The notes under the pieces were generated by a model. That model saw only the letters and a program-made list of their open reading frames with translations, was not told the origin of the DNA and did not search any database. The position numbers were made by a program, and so were the translations under genes. Below are positions 57,052 to 64,000 of a DNA stretch of 64,000 bases, piece after piece (the first letter of the stretch is position 1; every line of letters starts with the position of its first letter). Origin of the DNA: Acinetobacter wuhouensis (GTDB lineage: Bacteria > Pseudomonadota > Gammaproteobacteria > Pseudomonadales > Moraxellaceae); assembly GCF_001696605.3 (NCBI RefSeq), contig NZ_CP031716.1, positions 1,488,001-1,552,000 on the forward strand. The letters run 5' to 3'.

Positions 57052-58044
57052 TTGAATCCTGAAAATCTGCCAAACCAAGTTGATTTCCAAAAAGTAGCTT
57101 TGGAAACCTTGCGCATTGAAGAACAAGCTTTAGAAATTCTCGCAACCCAGATTGACGAGCGTTTTGATCGTGCATGCCAAATCATTTTGCAGTGCAAAGG
57201 TCGCCTTGTAATTACAGGTATGGGCAAGTCGGGACATATCGGACGCAAAATGGCAGCAACCTTTGCATCAACAGGTACACCATCATTCTTTATGCACCCT
57301 GGCGAAGCAGGGCATGGTGACTTGGGAATGTTAGTCAAAGGTGATGTATTGATCGCAATTTCAAACTCTGGAAAGAGTGATGAAATTATGATGCTGATGC
57401 CACTGATTAAGCATTTAGAAGTGCCTTTAATTACCATTAGTGGTGATGATAAAGGGCCAGTGCCACAGAATGCAGATGTTGCATTGACACTCGGAAATAT
57501 CAAAGAAGCTTGTCCTTTGGGATTAGCGCCAACATCGAGTACAACTGCGACTTTAGCGTTGGGTGATGCATTGGCTGTAGCATTACTAGATGCACGTGGT
57601 TTTACCGCAGACGATTTTGCAATGTCACATCCTGCTGGTGCTTTGGGTAAACGATTGTTGTTGCATGTAAAACATTTGATGCATACAGGAAATGATTTAC
57701 CAAAAGTACATCCTGATACACCGATGAATAAAGTATTGTACGAAATATCAAATAAACGCTTAGGTTTAACCACGATTGTGGACGAAAATGACACATTATT
57801 GGGTATTTTTACCGACGGTGATTTACGTCGTTTGATTGATAAACAACAAGGTTTTGATGTCAATCAAGCTGTGTCAGAAGTGATGGTAAAAAATCCTTCA
57901 ACCATTTCTAAAGAAGCACGTGCAGTTGAGGCTTTAGAGAAAATGAATGACAAAAAAATTAACCAATTTATTGTTGTAGATGATGCCAATAAAGTGATTG
58001 GTGTTATTAGCATGCATGACCTGATTCAAGCTGGAGTAAATTAA
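57052..58044 (+). CDS. kdsD: Arabinose-5-phosphate isomerase (KdsD/KpsF)
   Basis: The first step of Kdo synthesis: ribulose-5-phosphate to arabinose-5-phosphate. The 330-residue protein has an SIS sugar-phosphate domain (ITGMGKSGHIGRKMAATFAS, MHPGEAGHGDLGMLVKGDVL, ISNSGKSDEIMMLMPLI) and two C-terminal CBS domains (VHPDTPMNKVLYEISNK and IFTDGDLRRLIDKQQ). A TTG start at 57052, with AAGG 10 nt upstream, is the only one that gives a full N-terminus; no ATG lies before the core. It is followed 3 nt later by kdsC. Confidence 0.96.
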   Translation: MNPENLPNQVDFQKVALETLRIEEQALEILATQIDERFDRACQIILQCKGRLVITGMGKSGHIGRKMAATFASTGTPSFFMHPGEAGHGDLGMLVKGDVLIAISNSGKSDEIMMLMPLIKHLEVPLITISGDDKGPVPQNADVALTLGNIKEACPLGLAPTSSTTATLALGDALAVALLDARGFTADDFAMSHPAGALGKRLLLHVKHLMHTGNDLPKVHPDTPMNKVLYEISNKRLGLTTIVDENDTLLGIFTDGDLRRLIDKQQGFDVNQAVSEVMVKNPSTISKEARAVEALEKMNDKKINQFIVVDDANKVIGVISMHDLIQAGVN

Positions 58045-58047
58045 TCA

Positions 58048-58587
58048 ATGGCTTCTTATGTTTTACTGGAACAAGCGCGTCATATTGAAGCATTGGTTTT
58101 AGATGTAGATGGTATTTTAAGTGATGGTTTTGTAACTTTGACCAATACCGGTGATGAAATTAAATCATTCGATATTCGTGATGGTTTAGGCATGAAGTTG
58201 GTGCAAAAATCTGGCATTAAAGTCATCATCATCACGGGTCGTAAAAGCAATATTGTTGAAAAACGTATGGCTGACTTAGGTGTCGATTTAGTTTTTCAAG
58301 GTCGTGAAGATAAAGGCGTAGCGCTACGTGAAGCATGTGCGCAATTTGATTTAGACCCTGAAGATTGTTTGTATATGGGTGATGACTGGCCAGATCTGTC
58401 TGCATTTGCAATTGCTGGGATGAAAGTAACAGTACCGAATGGACATGTAGAAGTACGTAAACGTGCAGATTTAGTCACTCAAGCAATGGGTGGGCGTGGT
58501 GCAGTACGTGAAGTTTGCGATATGTTACTGATGGCAAAAGGCACTTACCAAGAACTACTTGAAAAATATACAGCTATACCGCATTAA
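58048..58587 (+). CDS. kdsC: KDO-8-phosphate phosphatase
   Basis: A HAD-type enzyme that releases phosphate from Kdo-8-P, giving free Kdo for the lipopolysaccharide core. The 179-residue protein carries the HAD motifs VLDVDGILSDG (catalytic Asp20/Asp22), ITGRKSNIVE, the lysine of GREDKGVALREA and MGDDWPDL. It lies 3 nt after kdsD and 36 nt before lptC, in the conserved Kdo/Lpt operon. Confidence 0.97.
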   Translation: MASYVLLEQARHIEALVLDVDGILSDGFVTLTNTGDEIKSFDIRDGLGMKLVQKSGIKVIIITGRKSNIVEKRMADLGVDLVFQGREDKGVALREACAQFDLDPEDCLYMGDDWPDLSAFAIAGMKVTVPNGHVEVRKRADLVTQAMGGRGAVREVCDMLLMAKGTYQELLEKYTAIPH

Positions 58588-58623
58588 TAGCTTATTCAAA
58601 TGATCAAATGTTGAATGTAATTT

Positions 58624-59169
58624 ATGGATACTAAGGTTTTATATGTCACAGCAGTTGTCATCGCGGCAATGGGTGGTGGCTATTACTATTTCAGTGGAAA
58701 CGGCAAAAAGTTGGATGTAGATTCATCTCAAAGTATGAAGTATTCTGCTGAAGGTATCCAATTGGTTCAAACTGATGAAAAAGGTAATTTGCATGTGCGA
58801 GCGCATGTTGATCATTTGGAACAAGATTTACAAAGAAAAACTTCGCAACTGAGTCATTTAAATGCATCTATGTTTCAAAACAATCAAGTTGATTCAACTT
58901 TTTTTGCAAAAGAAGCAAGAGGCTTTAATGATAATGAAAAGGTTATTTTAACAGGTGATGTTAAAGCGACTAAAATTGGTGATGGCGGAACGATGGTATT
59001 TTTAACAGATGAGTTGACGGGTTATCCTAAGCAACGTCTGTTCGAAACAAATCACCAAGTGACTGTTAATGCACCAGATGCAGAGTTTATCAGCCAAGGT
59101 TTAAAAGCGGATTTAAATCAAGGTCAATATGAGTTTGCACATATTCGAGGAAAGTATGTACCTAATTAA
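58624..59169 (+). CDS. lptC: Lipopolysaccharide transport protein LptC
   Basis: An inner-membrane anchored bridge protein of 181 residues. One N-terminal helix (VLYVTAVVIAAMGGGYYYF) is followed by a periplasmic beta-jellyroll (SMKYSAEGIQLVQTDEKGNL ... FFAKEARGFNDNEKVILTGD). It receives lipopolysaccharide from LptB2FG and passes it to LptA. LptF/LptG are not in this window, as is usual. Confidence 0.93.
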   Translation: MDTKVLYVTAVVIAAMGGGYYYFSGNGKKLDVDSSQSMKYSAEGIQLVQTDEKGNLHVRAHVDHLEQDLQRKTSQLSHLNASMFQNNQVDSTFFAKEARGFNDNEKVILTGDVKATKIGDGGTMVFLTDELTGYPKQRLFETNHQVTVNAPDAEFISQGLKADLNQGQYEFAHIRGKYVPN

Positions 59170-59722
59170 GCCATTTTCGATTCAAAACTCTTTCCTAAAA
59201 AAAGCAATTTGTAGTGTTGGTTTGATGTGTTTTTCAGTGGCGTCATTTGCGCTACCATCAGACCGTAACCAACCGATTTCATTGGTTGCAGATAAAGCAA
59301 CGTATAATGAGCGTACTGGTGTAACGACTTATTCAGGTAATGTCATTATCGAACAAGGGACAATGAAGTTACAAGCGGCTTCAATTGTTGCTCAGCTCAA
59401 TAAAAATAAACAGATTAGTACGATTACGGCTACAGGTTCACCTGCGAAATTTCAGCAACAAGTGGATACTGCGAAAGGTATTGCCCGTGGTGAAGCACAG
59501 AAAATTATTTACAATGCTGAAACAGGTATTTTGAACTTGGTGGGTAATGCTTATCTTTATCAAAATGGCGCGAGTATTCGTAGTAATACTTTACGCTATA
59601 GTATGAATAAAGGTGATATTGAGGCTTCTGGTAGTTCAAATGAAACAGGATCACCAAAAGGTCGTGTGCAAATCATTATTCCGCCAAACAGTACCAAGTC
59701 ATTCCCTGGGGTGCGTGATTAA
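59156..59722 (+). CDS. lptA: Lipopolysaccharide transport periplasmic protein LptA
   Basis: A periplasmic bridge protein of 188 residues with a signal peptide ([20 protein letters not shown]) and an OstA/LptA beta-jellyroll ([60 protein letters not shown]). GAGG 6 nt upstream decides ATG 59156 over the in-frame ATG at 59129. It overlaps the end of lptC by 14 bp. Confidence 0.95.
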   Translation: MYLIKPFSIQNSFLKKAICSVGLMCFSVASFALPSDRNQPISLVADKATYNERTGVTTYSGNVIIEQGTMKLQAASIVAQLNKNKQISTITATGSPAKFQQQVDTAKGIARGEAQKIIYNAETGILNLVGNAYLYQNGASIRSNTLRYSMNKGDIEASGSSNETGSPKGRVQIIIPPNSTKSFPGVRD

Positions 59723-60465
59723 TGCAAGCTGAGAATCAAGTACAGACATTGTGTATCAAACACCTAGCTAAAGTGTATAGTAAGCGCTGGGTAGTGAAAG
59801 ATGTTTCTTTTACAATGCAAAGTGGACAGATTGTAGGACTACTTGGGCCAAATGGTGCGGGTAAAACCACCAGCTTTTATATGGTGGTCGGTTTGGTTCG
59901 CATGGATAAGGGTGAAATTCATTTAGATGATGAAGATATTTCAGACTTAGCGATGCACCAGCGTGCGCGGAAAGGGATTGGTTATTTACCACAAGAAGCC
60001 TCAATTTTTAGAAAGTTGACCATTGCTGAAAATATCATGGCAATTCTTGAAACACGTAAAGACCTAGATAAACAACAACGTCAACAACGTCTTAAAGAGC
60101 TTTTGGAAGATTTTAAAATCTCGCATATTAAAGACTCTTTAGGCATGAGTGTTTCTGGTGGTGAGCGACGTCGTGCTGAAATTGCACGAGCTTTGGCAGC
60201 TGATCCGAAATTTATGCTTTTGGATGAACCTTTTGCAGGGGTTGATCCGATCTCTGTCGGAGATATTAAGGATATTATTCGTCAGCTCAAAGGGCGTGGT
60301 ATCGGTGTTCTCATTACAGACCATAATGTACGTGAAACTCTTGCAATTTGTGAACACGCATATATTGTTAGTGAAGGTGCTGTCATTGCAGAAGGGACAC
60401 CTGAAGACGTCTTAGCCAATGAAACAGTACGAGAAGTGTATTTGGGTGATGATTTCACTGTATAA
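59722..60465 (+). CDS. lptB: Lipopolysaccharide export ATPase LptB
   Basis: The cytoplasmic ABC ATPase that powers LptB2FG. In 247 residues it shows Walker [19 protein letters not shown], the Q-loop [12 protein letters not shown], the signature [19 protein letters not shown], Walker [14 protein letters not shown] and the switch histidine in [14 protein letters not shown]. Its ATG shares a base with the lptA stop, so translation is coupled. It ends the operon at a clear terminator. Confidence 0.98.
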   Translation: MQAENQVQTLCIKHLAKVYSKRWVVKDVSFTMQSGQIVGLLGPNGAGKTTSFYMVVGLVRMDKGEIHLDDEDISDLAMHQRARKGIGYLPQEASIFRKLTIAENIMAILETRKDLDKQQRQQRLKELLEDFKISHIKDSLGMSVSGGERRRAEIARALAADPKFMLLDEPFAGVDPISVGDIKDIIRQLKGRGIGVLITDHNVRETLAICEHAYIVSEGAVIAEGTPEDVLANETVREVYLGDDFTV

Positions 60466-60483
60466 GTGGATTTGATTGAATAG

Positions 60484-60514
60484 AAAAAGGTGAAGCAAAT
60501 GCTTCGCCTTTTTT
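60484..60514 (+). terminator. Terminator of the kdsD-lptB operon
   Basis: An 11-bp stem (AAAGGTGAAGC / GCTTCGCCTTT) with an AAAT loop and T run, 18 bp after the lptB stop. Confidence 0.9.
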
Positions 60515-61050
60515 ATTTGATTTTTTGTTTATAGAGAAGAATTAAGGTATAAGCAACTGATGATGTCTTATTCATGGAGTTTATTATTTAGATACACATT
60601 TGCTTTAAAAATAAACAATTGTGATTTTTTAGTTTAAATAATACCCATAAGTTCTAGATGGTTTTTTATGCAGATTAAAAATTAGACAGAATGGAGGTTT
60701 GGCTTAATCTGTCATTGTCTAAAGACTCAGTTTGTTTAGATAATATTTATAAATTCAAAATATTAATAATAATCATATTTTATTATTTAAATAAAAAAAT
60801 AATTTAATTTACCTAAATTTTATGATTTAAAACACATGGGTAAAGTGGATTTTAATTATTTAAAATTTAATATAGTGTGATGTTGAGCACATTTAATTTC
60901 TCTGGGTTGTTTTAAATATATTAGTGGTTTTTATGAAATATCTTATTTTATAAATATGTGAATTTTTTATTTTAAAATTAACTACTTGTGAAATTTGTCG
61001 CATTTAATTATCTTTTTGTAGATGGGTGAAGTATAAAATAAGGAATTATT
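60515..61050. other. AT-rich region upstream of the Bap-like adhesin gene
   Basis: This 536-bp stretch contains no ORF or repeat that I can support; it is very AT-rich, with several homopolymer runs. It should hold the adhesin promoter. AAGGAATTATT supplies a ribosome-binding site just before the ATG at 61051. Confidence 0.6.
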
Positions 61051-61554
61051 ATGACAAATATCACAATTTACGAAAAAGGAACGGCAAAAGTATTAACTCA
61101 AGATGTAGTTAATAGCCATCACTCAGTTTATAAAGTAAATATTGAGAAAAATAATATTGCTAAGGCAATAAAAGTTAATAATAATTTGGAAGTATATTTA
61201 CTAAATGGTGAAAAAGTTGTCATTGAGGACTTCTTTGTTGGTGAAAAACCGAAAGAATTTACGATTGAAACGGCTGATGGACAACATTTTTTATTAAACT
61301 TTTTAGCATTTGATACAGAAGGTGTTGCTACAAAAATTGATTATTTGAGTATTTCAGATTTTCATGAATATTTAGTTGGTGATGATTCTGCGGTCGTGCC
61401 AATTTGGGCATGGGTTGCAGGAGCGGCAGGGTTGATTGGTATAGCCGCAGCGGCAGGTGGCAGTGGTGGCTCTAGTCATTCAGATAATGGTGCGAATAGT
61501 GGCGATCATACTGGCCCTAAATTAACTATTGATGTTATTGATAATAAAAAATAA
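61051..61554 (+). CDS. Bap-like adhesin, N-terminal part up to a frame break
   Basis: N-terminus of a large biofilm-associated surface protein. The 167-residue frame has the BapA-prefix type start (MTNITIYEKGTAKVLTQDVV), the LEVYLLNGEKVVIEDFF and FTIETADGQHFLLNF strands, and the YLVGDDSAVVPIWAWVAGAA segment with a Gly/Ala-rich helix and GGSGGSS linker. It carries no classical signal peptide, as is usual for this type-I secreted group. It stops at TAA 61552-61554 right after a run of six A, while the matching adhesin continues in the -1 frame. Confidence 0.85.
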   Translation: MTNITIYEKGTAKVLTQDVVNSHHSVYKVNIEKNNIAKAIKVNNNLEVYLLNGEKVVIEDFFVGEKPKEFTIETADGQHFLLNFLAFDTEGVATKIDYLSISDFHEYLVGDDSAVVPIWAWVAGAAGLIGIAAAAGGSGGSSHSDNGANSGDHTGPKLTIDVIDNKK

Positions 61555-64000
61555 ATATTAAAGCTGATGAAGCCAGCAAAATTGAGATTAAAGATGCTAA
61601 TGGAAATACCATAGGTTCTGGGAAATTAAATCAAGCGGGAGAAATTGACATTACTTTGTCCCGTCCACTTCAAGATAATGAAACAATTACGATTATCGCA
61701 ACAGACACATCAGGGAATAAAACACCAGAAACAATTAATGTTGGTGATGTTACTAAACCAGAAGTTAGTGTGGATATTGTTGATGAAAATACCATTCAAA
61801 TTGATTCAAATGAACCTGGTAGTAAAGTCGAAATTACGGATAGTGCAGGCAATAAAATTGCAGAAGGTATAATTGATGAGAATGGACAGCTTATTGTTGA
61901 TGTTGATAAGCCATTAAATCCTGGTGATAAAATTATTGTCAATGTAACAGATGAAGCAGGCAATAAAACTACAGAAGAAGTCCCCATTGATGAATTTACT
62001 GGTGGTGGAAATAGCGGTAGTGCAGATAAACAACCGCCTGTATTTGAAAGTGCGGACGTTAATACTTTAGGACAAATTGAGCTTCATTATTCGGAAGAAT
62101 TAGATGCAGATAATTTGCCAGCTGCTAATCAATTTGTTGTTAAGGTTGATGGCAAAACTATTCCAGCTGAAAACATTACAGTGAGTGTTATTGATCAGCA
62201 AGTGATTTTAACTTTAAATCCGCCTATCTACACGGGTCAAACCGTAACGGTAAGTTATCAAGATGCTACTGTAGGTGATGATCTCAATGCAATCCAAGAT
62301 CTTCGTGGAAATGATGCGGCTGATCTTCCTGAAACGGCATTAACAAATAAATCAACCGTTGTTGATCCAACTGATAAAACTCCTCCAATCATTAAAACTG
62401 AAGTTACAGATGCGACTCATATTGAAGTGACTTCAAATGAATCTGGTACTGTTGAAATTAAAGATGTCGCAGGCAATGTGATTGGTAGTGGTACGATTAC
62501 TGGAAATGATACACCTGATAATATTCAATTGACTCGTCCATTGGTGGATGGTGAAACAGTCACAGTTGTGGTTACTGATGCTGCGAAAAATGAAGGGAAA
62601 GAAACAGTTAAAGTGGGTGATGTGACTGCTCCAATTTTGACAAATACCTCGGTCAATGTGGATGGGGAATTGGTGCTTAGTTTTAATGAGCCATTGGATG
62701 AGGACAATCCACCGCAAGCGACTGACTTTACCATACTGATCGGTGGTGTACTGACGGCTCCAAGCACAGTAACTGTTGAAGGTAAAGACGTAATACTTAC
62801 TTTTGACCCGCCAATCTATGCAGGTCAAAGTGTACAAGTGATCTACAAAGATCCAACGGCTGGTGATGATATCCAAGCGATTCAAGATATTGACGGTAAA
62901 GATGCAGCAAGCTTCAACGAAACTGTAAAACCATTGGACAACCACTCAACTCAACAGCCCCCGACGACACCAGACACAGTAGCGCCATTACTTAAAACAG
63001 CAGTGGTCGACCCAACTGGAAAAATTATTTTGACCTTTGATGAAGCACTTGCTGGAGAAGCTGCGACAGTTGAAGATTTCAAAGTGATGGTCGATGGACA
63101 AGCGGTAACCGTCCAAAGTGTTGAGGTAATAGGTGATACAGTCACAGTGGTGACCAGTCCCGTAATTCCAGCAGGTTCTACTGTTGTCGTGAGTTACAAA
63201 GACGTAGATACCAGTGATGGTACTACCGACAATGGCGTACTTGAAGATGCGGCAGGCAATGATGTTGTTAGCTTTGATAAAGTGATTGGTGGTAGTGACA
63301 ATGGATCAACTCAACAGCCCCCGACGACACCAGACACAGTAGCGCCATTACTTAAAACAGCAGTGGTCGACCCAACTGGAAAAATTATTTTGACCTTTGA
63401 TGAAGCACTTGCTGGAGAAGCTGCGACAGTTGAAGATTTCAAAGTGATGGTCGATGGACAAGCGGTAACCGTCCAAAGTGTTGAGGTAATAGGTGATACA
63501 GTCACAGTGGTGACCAGTCCCGTAATTCCAGCAGGTTCTACTGTTGTCGTGAGTTACAAAGACGTAGATACCAGTGATGGTACTACCGACAATGGCGTAC
63601 TTGAAGATGCGGCAGGCAATGATGTTGTTAGCTTTGATAAAGTGATTGGTGGTAGTGACAATGGATCAACTCAACAGCCCCCGACGACACCAGACACAGT
63701 AGCGCCATTACTTAAAACAGCAGTGGTCGACCCAACTGGAAAAATTATTTTGACCTTTGATGAAGCACTTGCTGGAGAAGCTGCGACAGTTGAAGATTTC
63801 AAAGTGATGGTCGATGGACAAGCGGTAACCGTCCAAAGTGTTGAGGTAATAGGTGATACAGTCACAGTGGTGACCAGTCCCGTAATTCCAGCAGGTTCTA
63901 CTGTTGTCGTGAGTTACAAAGACGTAGATACCAGTGATGGTACTACCGACAATGGCGTACTTGAAGATGCGGCAGGCAATGATGTTGTTAGCTTTGATAA
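61551..64000 (+). CDS. Bap-like adhesin body, repeat region, in the shifted frame
   Basis: The frame beginning at 61551 is open without stops to the right edge (816 codons). It starts INIKADEASKIEIKDANGNT and contains Ig-like modules (VTKPEVSVDIVDENTIQIDS) and longer SWM-type modules (LDADNLPAANQFVVKVDGKT, ILTLNPPIYTGQTVTVSYQD). The 360-bp identical repeats begin at 62946. Restoring one A in the A6 tract at 61546-61551 joins it to the N-terminal part as NKKINIKADEA. The C-terminus and secretion signal lie outside the window. Confidence 0.85.
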   Translation, partial: MNIKADEASKIEIKDANGNTIGSGKLNQAGEIDITLSRPLQDNETITIIATDTSGNKTPETINVGDVTKPEVSVDIVDENTIQIDSNEPGSKVEITDSAGNKIAEGIIDENGQLIVDVDKPLNPGDKIIVNVTDEAGNKTTEEVPIDEFTGGGNSGSADKQPPVFESADVNTLGQIELHYSEELDADNLPAANQFVVKVDGKTIPAENITVSVIDQQVILTLNPPIYTGQTVTVSYQDATVGDDLNAIQDLRGNDAADLPETALTNKSTVVDPTDKTPPIIKTEVTDATHIEVTSNESGTVEIKDVAGNVIGSGTITGNDTPDNIQLTRPLVDGETVTVVVTDAAKNEGKETVKVGDVTAPILTNTSVNVDGELVLSFNEPLDEDNPPQATDFTILIGGVLTAPSTVTVEGKDVILTFDPPIYAGQSVQVIYKDPTAGDDIQAIQDIDGKDAASFNETVKPLDNHSTQQPPTTPDTVAPLLKTAVVDPTGKIILTFDEALAGEAATVEDFKVMVDGQAVTVQSVEVIGDTVTVVTSPVIPAGSTVVVSYKDVDTSDGTTDNGVLEDAAGNDVVSFDKVIGGSDNGSTQQPPTTPDTVAPLLKTAVVDPTGKIILTFDEALAGEAATVEDFKVMVDGQAVTVQSVEVIGDTVTVVTSPVIPAGSTVVVSYKDVDTSDGTTDNGVLEDAAGNDVVSFDKVIGGSDNGSTQQPPTTPDTVAPLLKTAVVDPTGKIILTFDEALAGEAATVEDFKVMVDGQAVTVQSVEVIGDTVTVVTSPVIPAGSTVVVSYKDVDTSDGTTDNGVLEDAAGNDVVSFD
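62946..64000 (+). repeat. Perfect 360-bp tandem repeats in the adhesin gene
   Basis: Copies at 62946-63305, 63306-63665 and 63666-64000 (partial, 335 bp) are identical base for base over the compared length. Each encodes a 120-residue SWM-like domain starting STQQPPTTPDTVAPLLKTAV and ending VISFDKVIGG-like VIGGSDNG. Identity at synonymous sites points to recent expansion or gene conversion. More copies probably follow outside the window. Confidence 0.95.

Noticed and set aside
62951..63865. Three identical 64-codon minus-strand ORFs (62951, 63311, 63671)
   Set aside because: They are shadows of the 360-bp tandem repeat and recur with its period; the plus-strand frame is a clear adhesin.
62946..64000. 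Tandem repeats as a possible CRISPR array
   Set aside because: The unit is 360 bp, repeats are contiguous without spacers, and the sequence codes for a protein domain.
1..64000. tRNA, rRNA or complete insertion sequence
   Set aside because: Reading through the gaps gave no cloverleaf, rRNA-like or transposase-coding sequence.

Overview
The window looks like chromosomal DNA of an Acinetobacter species. It is AT-rich, and its gene order and protein sequences fit that genus: trpGD, a glnA with its own nitrogen-regulated promoter, ybgC-tolQRA-tolB-pal, ruvAB, a single-chain PurL of about 1,280 residues, kdsD-kdsC-lptC-lptA-lptB, and a Bap-type giant adhesin. The genus call is recognition from memory, not a search result.

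Layout. 1-1193: trpD (running off the left edge) and trpG on the minus strand. 1194-3460: an AT-rich stretch, then an unrecognised 313-residue protein paired with a small MglA/Arf-like GTPase. 3530-5350: glnA with a sigma-54 promoter, an upstream NtrC-like site and a terminator. 5399-9525: a small unknown protein, a tightly overlapping ECF sigma factor / membrane protein / DUF3106 operon, a SpoU-family RNA methyltransferase, fbp and a 61-residue protein. 9560-15293: the Tol-Pal system with ybgC, plus an extra secreted copy of the TolA C-terminal domain between tolA and tolB. 15500-20532: ruvB and ruvA separated by a palindromic repeat element, a zinc-ribbon protein and dgt. 20768-26171: a membrane protein, a lipoprotein and purL. 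26217-34744: an Abi_C-type protein, a dicarboxylate/glutamate symporter, and a TolC / HlyD / ABC-2 permease operon that has no ATPase gene, followed by a small SRPBCC protein and a decayed Imm35/YrhB-like immunity gene. 34820-41702: GNAT, serC, two unknown proteins, a YaiI-type protein, a DMT exporter and a pirin. 42033-49709: an organosulfur-type flavin monooxygenase cluster interrupted by a 216-bp MITE, then an SDR, a LysR regulator and a TetR regulator. 50318-55202: fatty-acid/acetate genes (acyl-CoA dehydrogenase, thiolase, CoA transferase). 55284-60465: cysS and the Kdo/lipopolysaccharide transport operon. 61051-64000: a Bap-like adhesin with a reading-frame break at a run of six A and perfect 360-bp tandem repeats, running off the right edge.

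How the genes work together. Much of the window serves the cell envelope: Tol-Pal for outer-membrane constriction, KdsD/KdsC for Kdo, LptABC for lipopolysaccharide export, a tripartite efflux-like operon, and the surface adhesin. Central metabolism is covered by trp, gln, pur, ser and fbp, with a beta-oxidation block under a nearby TetR gene. No rRNA, tRNA, CRISPR array or complete transposase was found. Mobile signals are limited to a MITE and palindromic repeat elements in intergenic gaps.

The observations most worth following are: the secreted TolA domain III paralogue; the efflux operon without an ATPase; the lone Abi_C protein; the immunity-protein pseudogene with two in-frame stops; a pair of DnaA-box-containing 17-nt repeats; and the A6 frame break with identical long repeats in the adhesin. 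I did not find a system that I can assert is entirely new.
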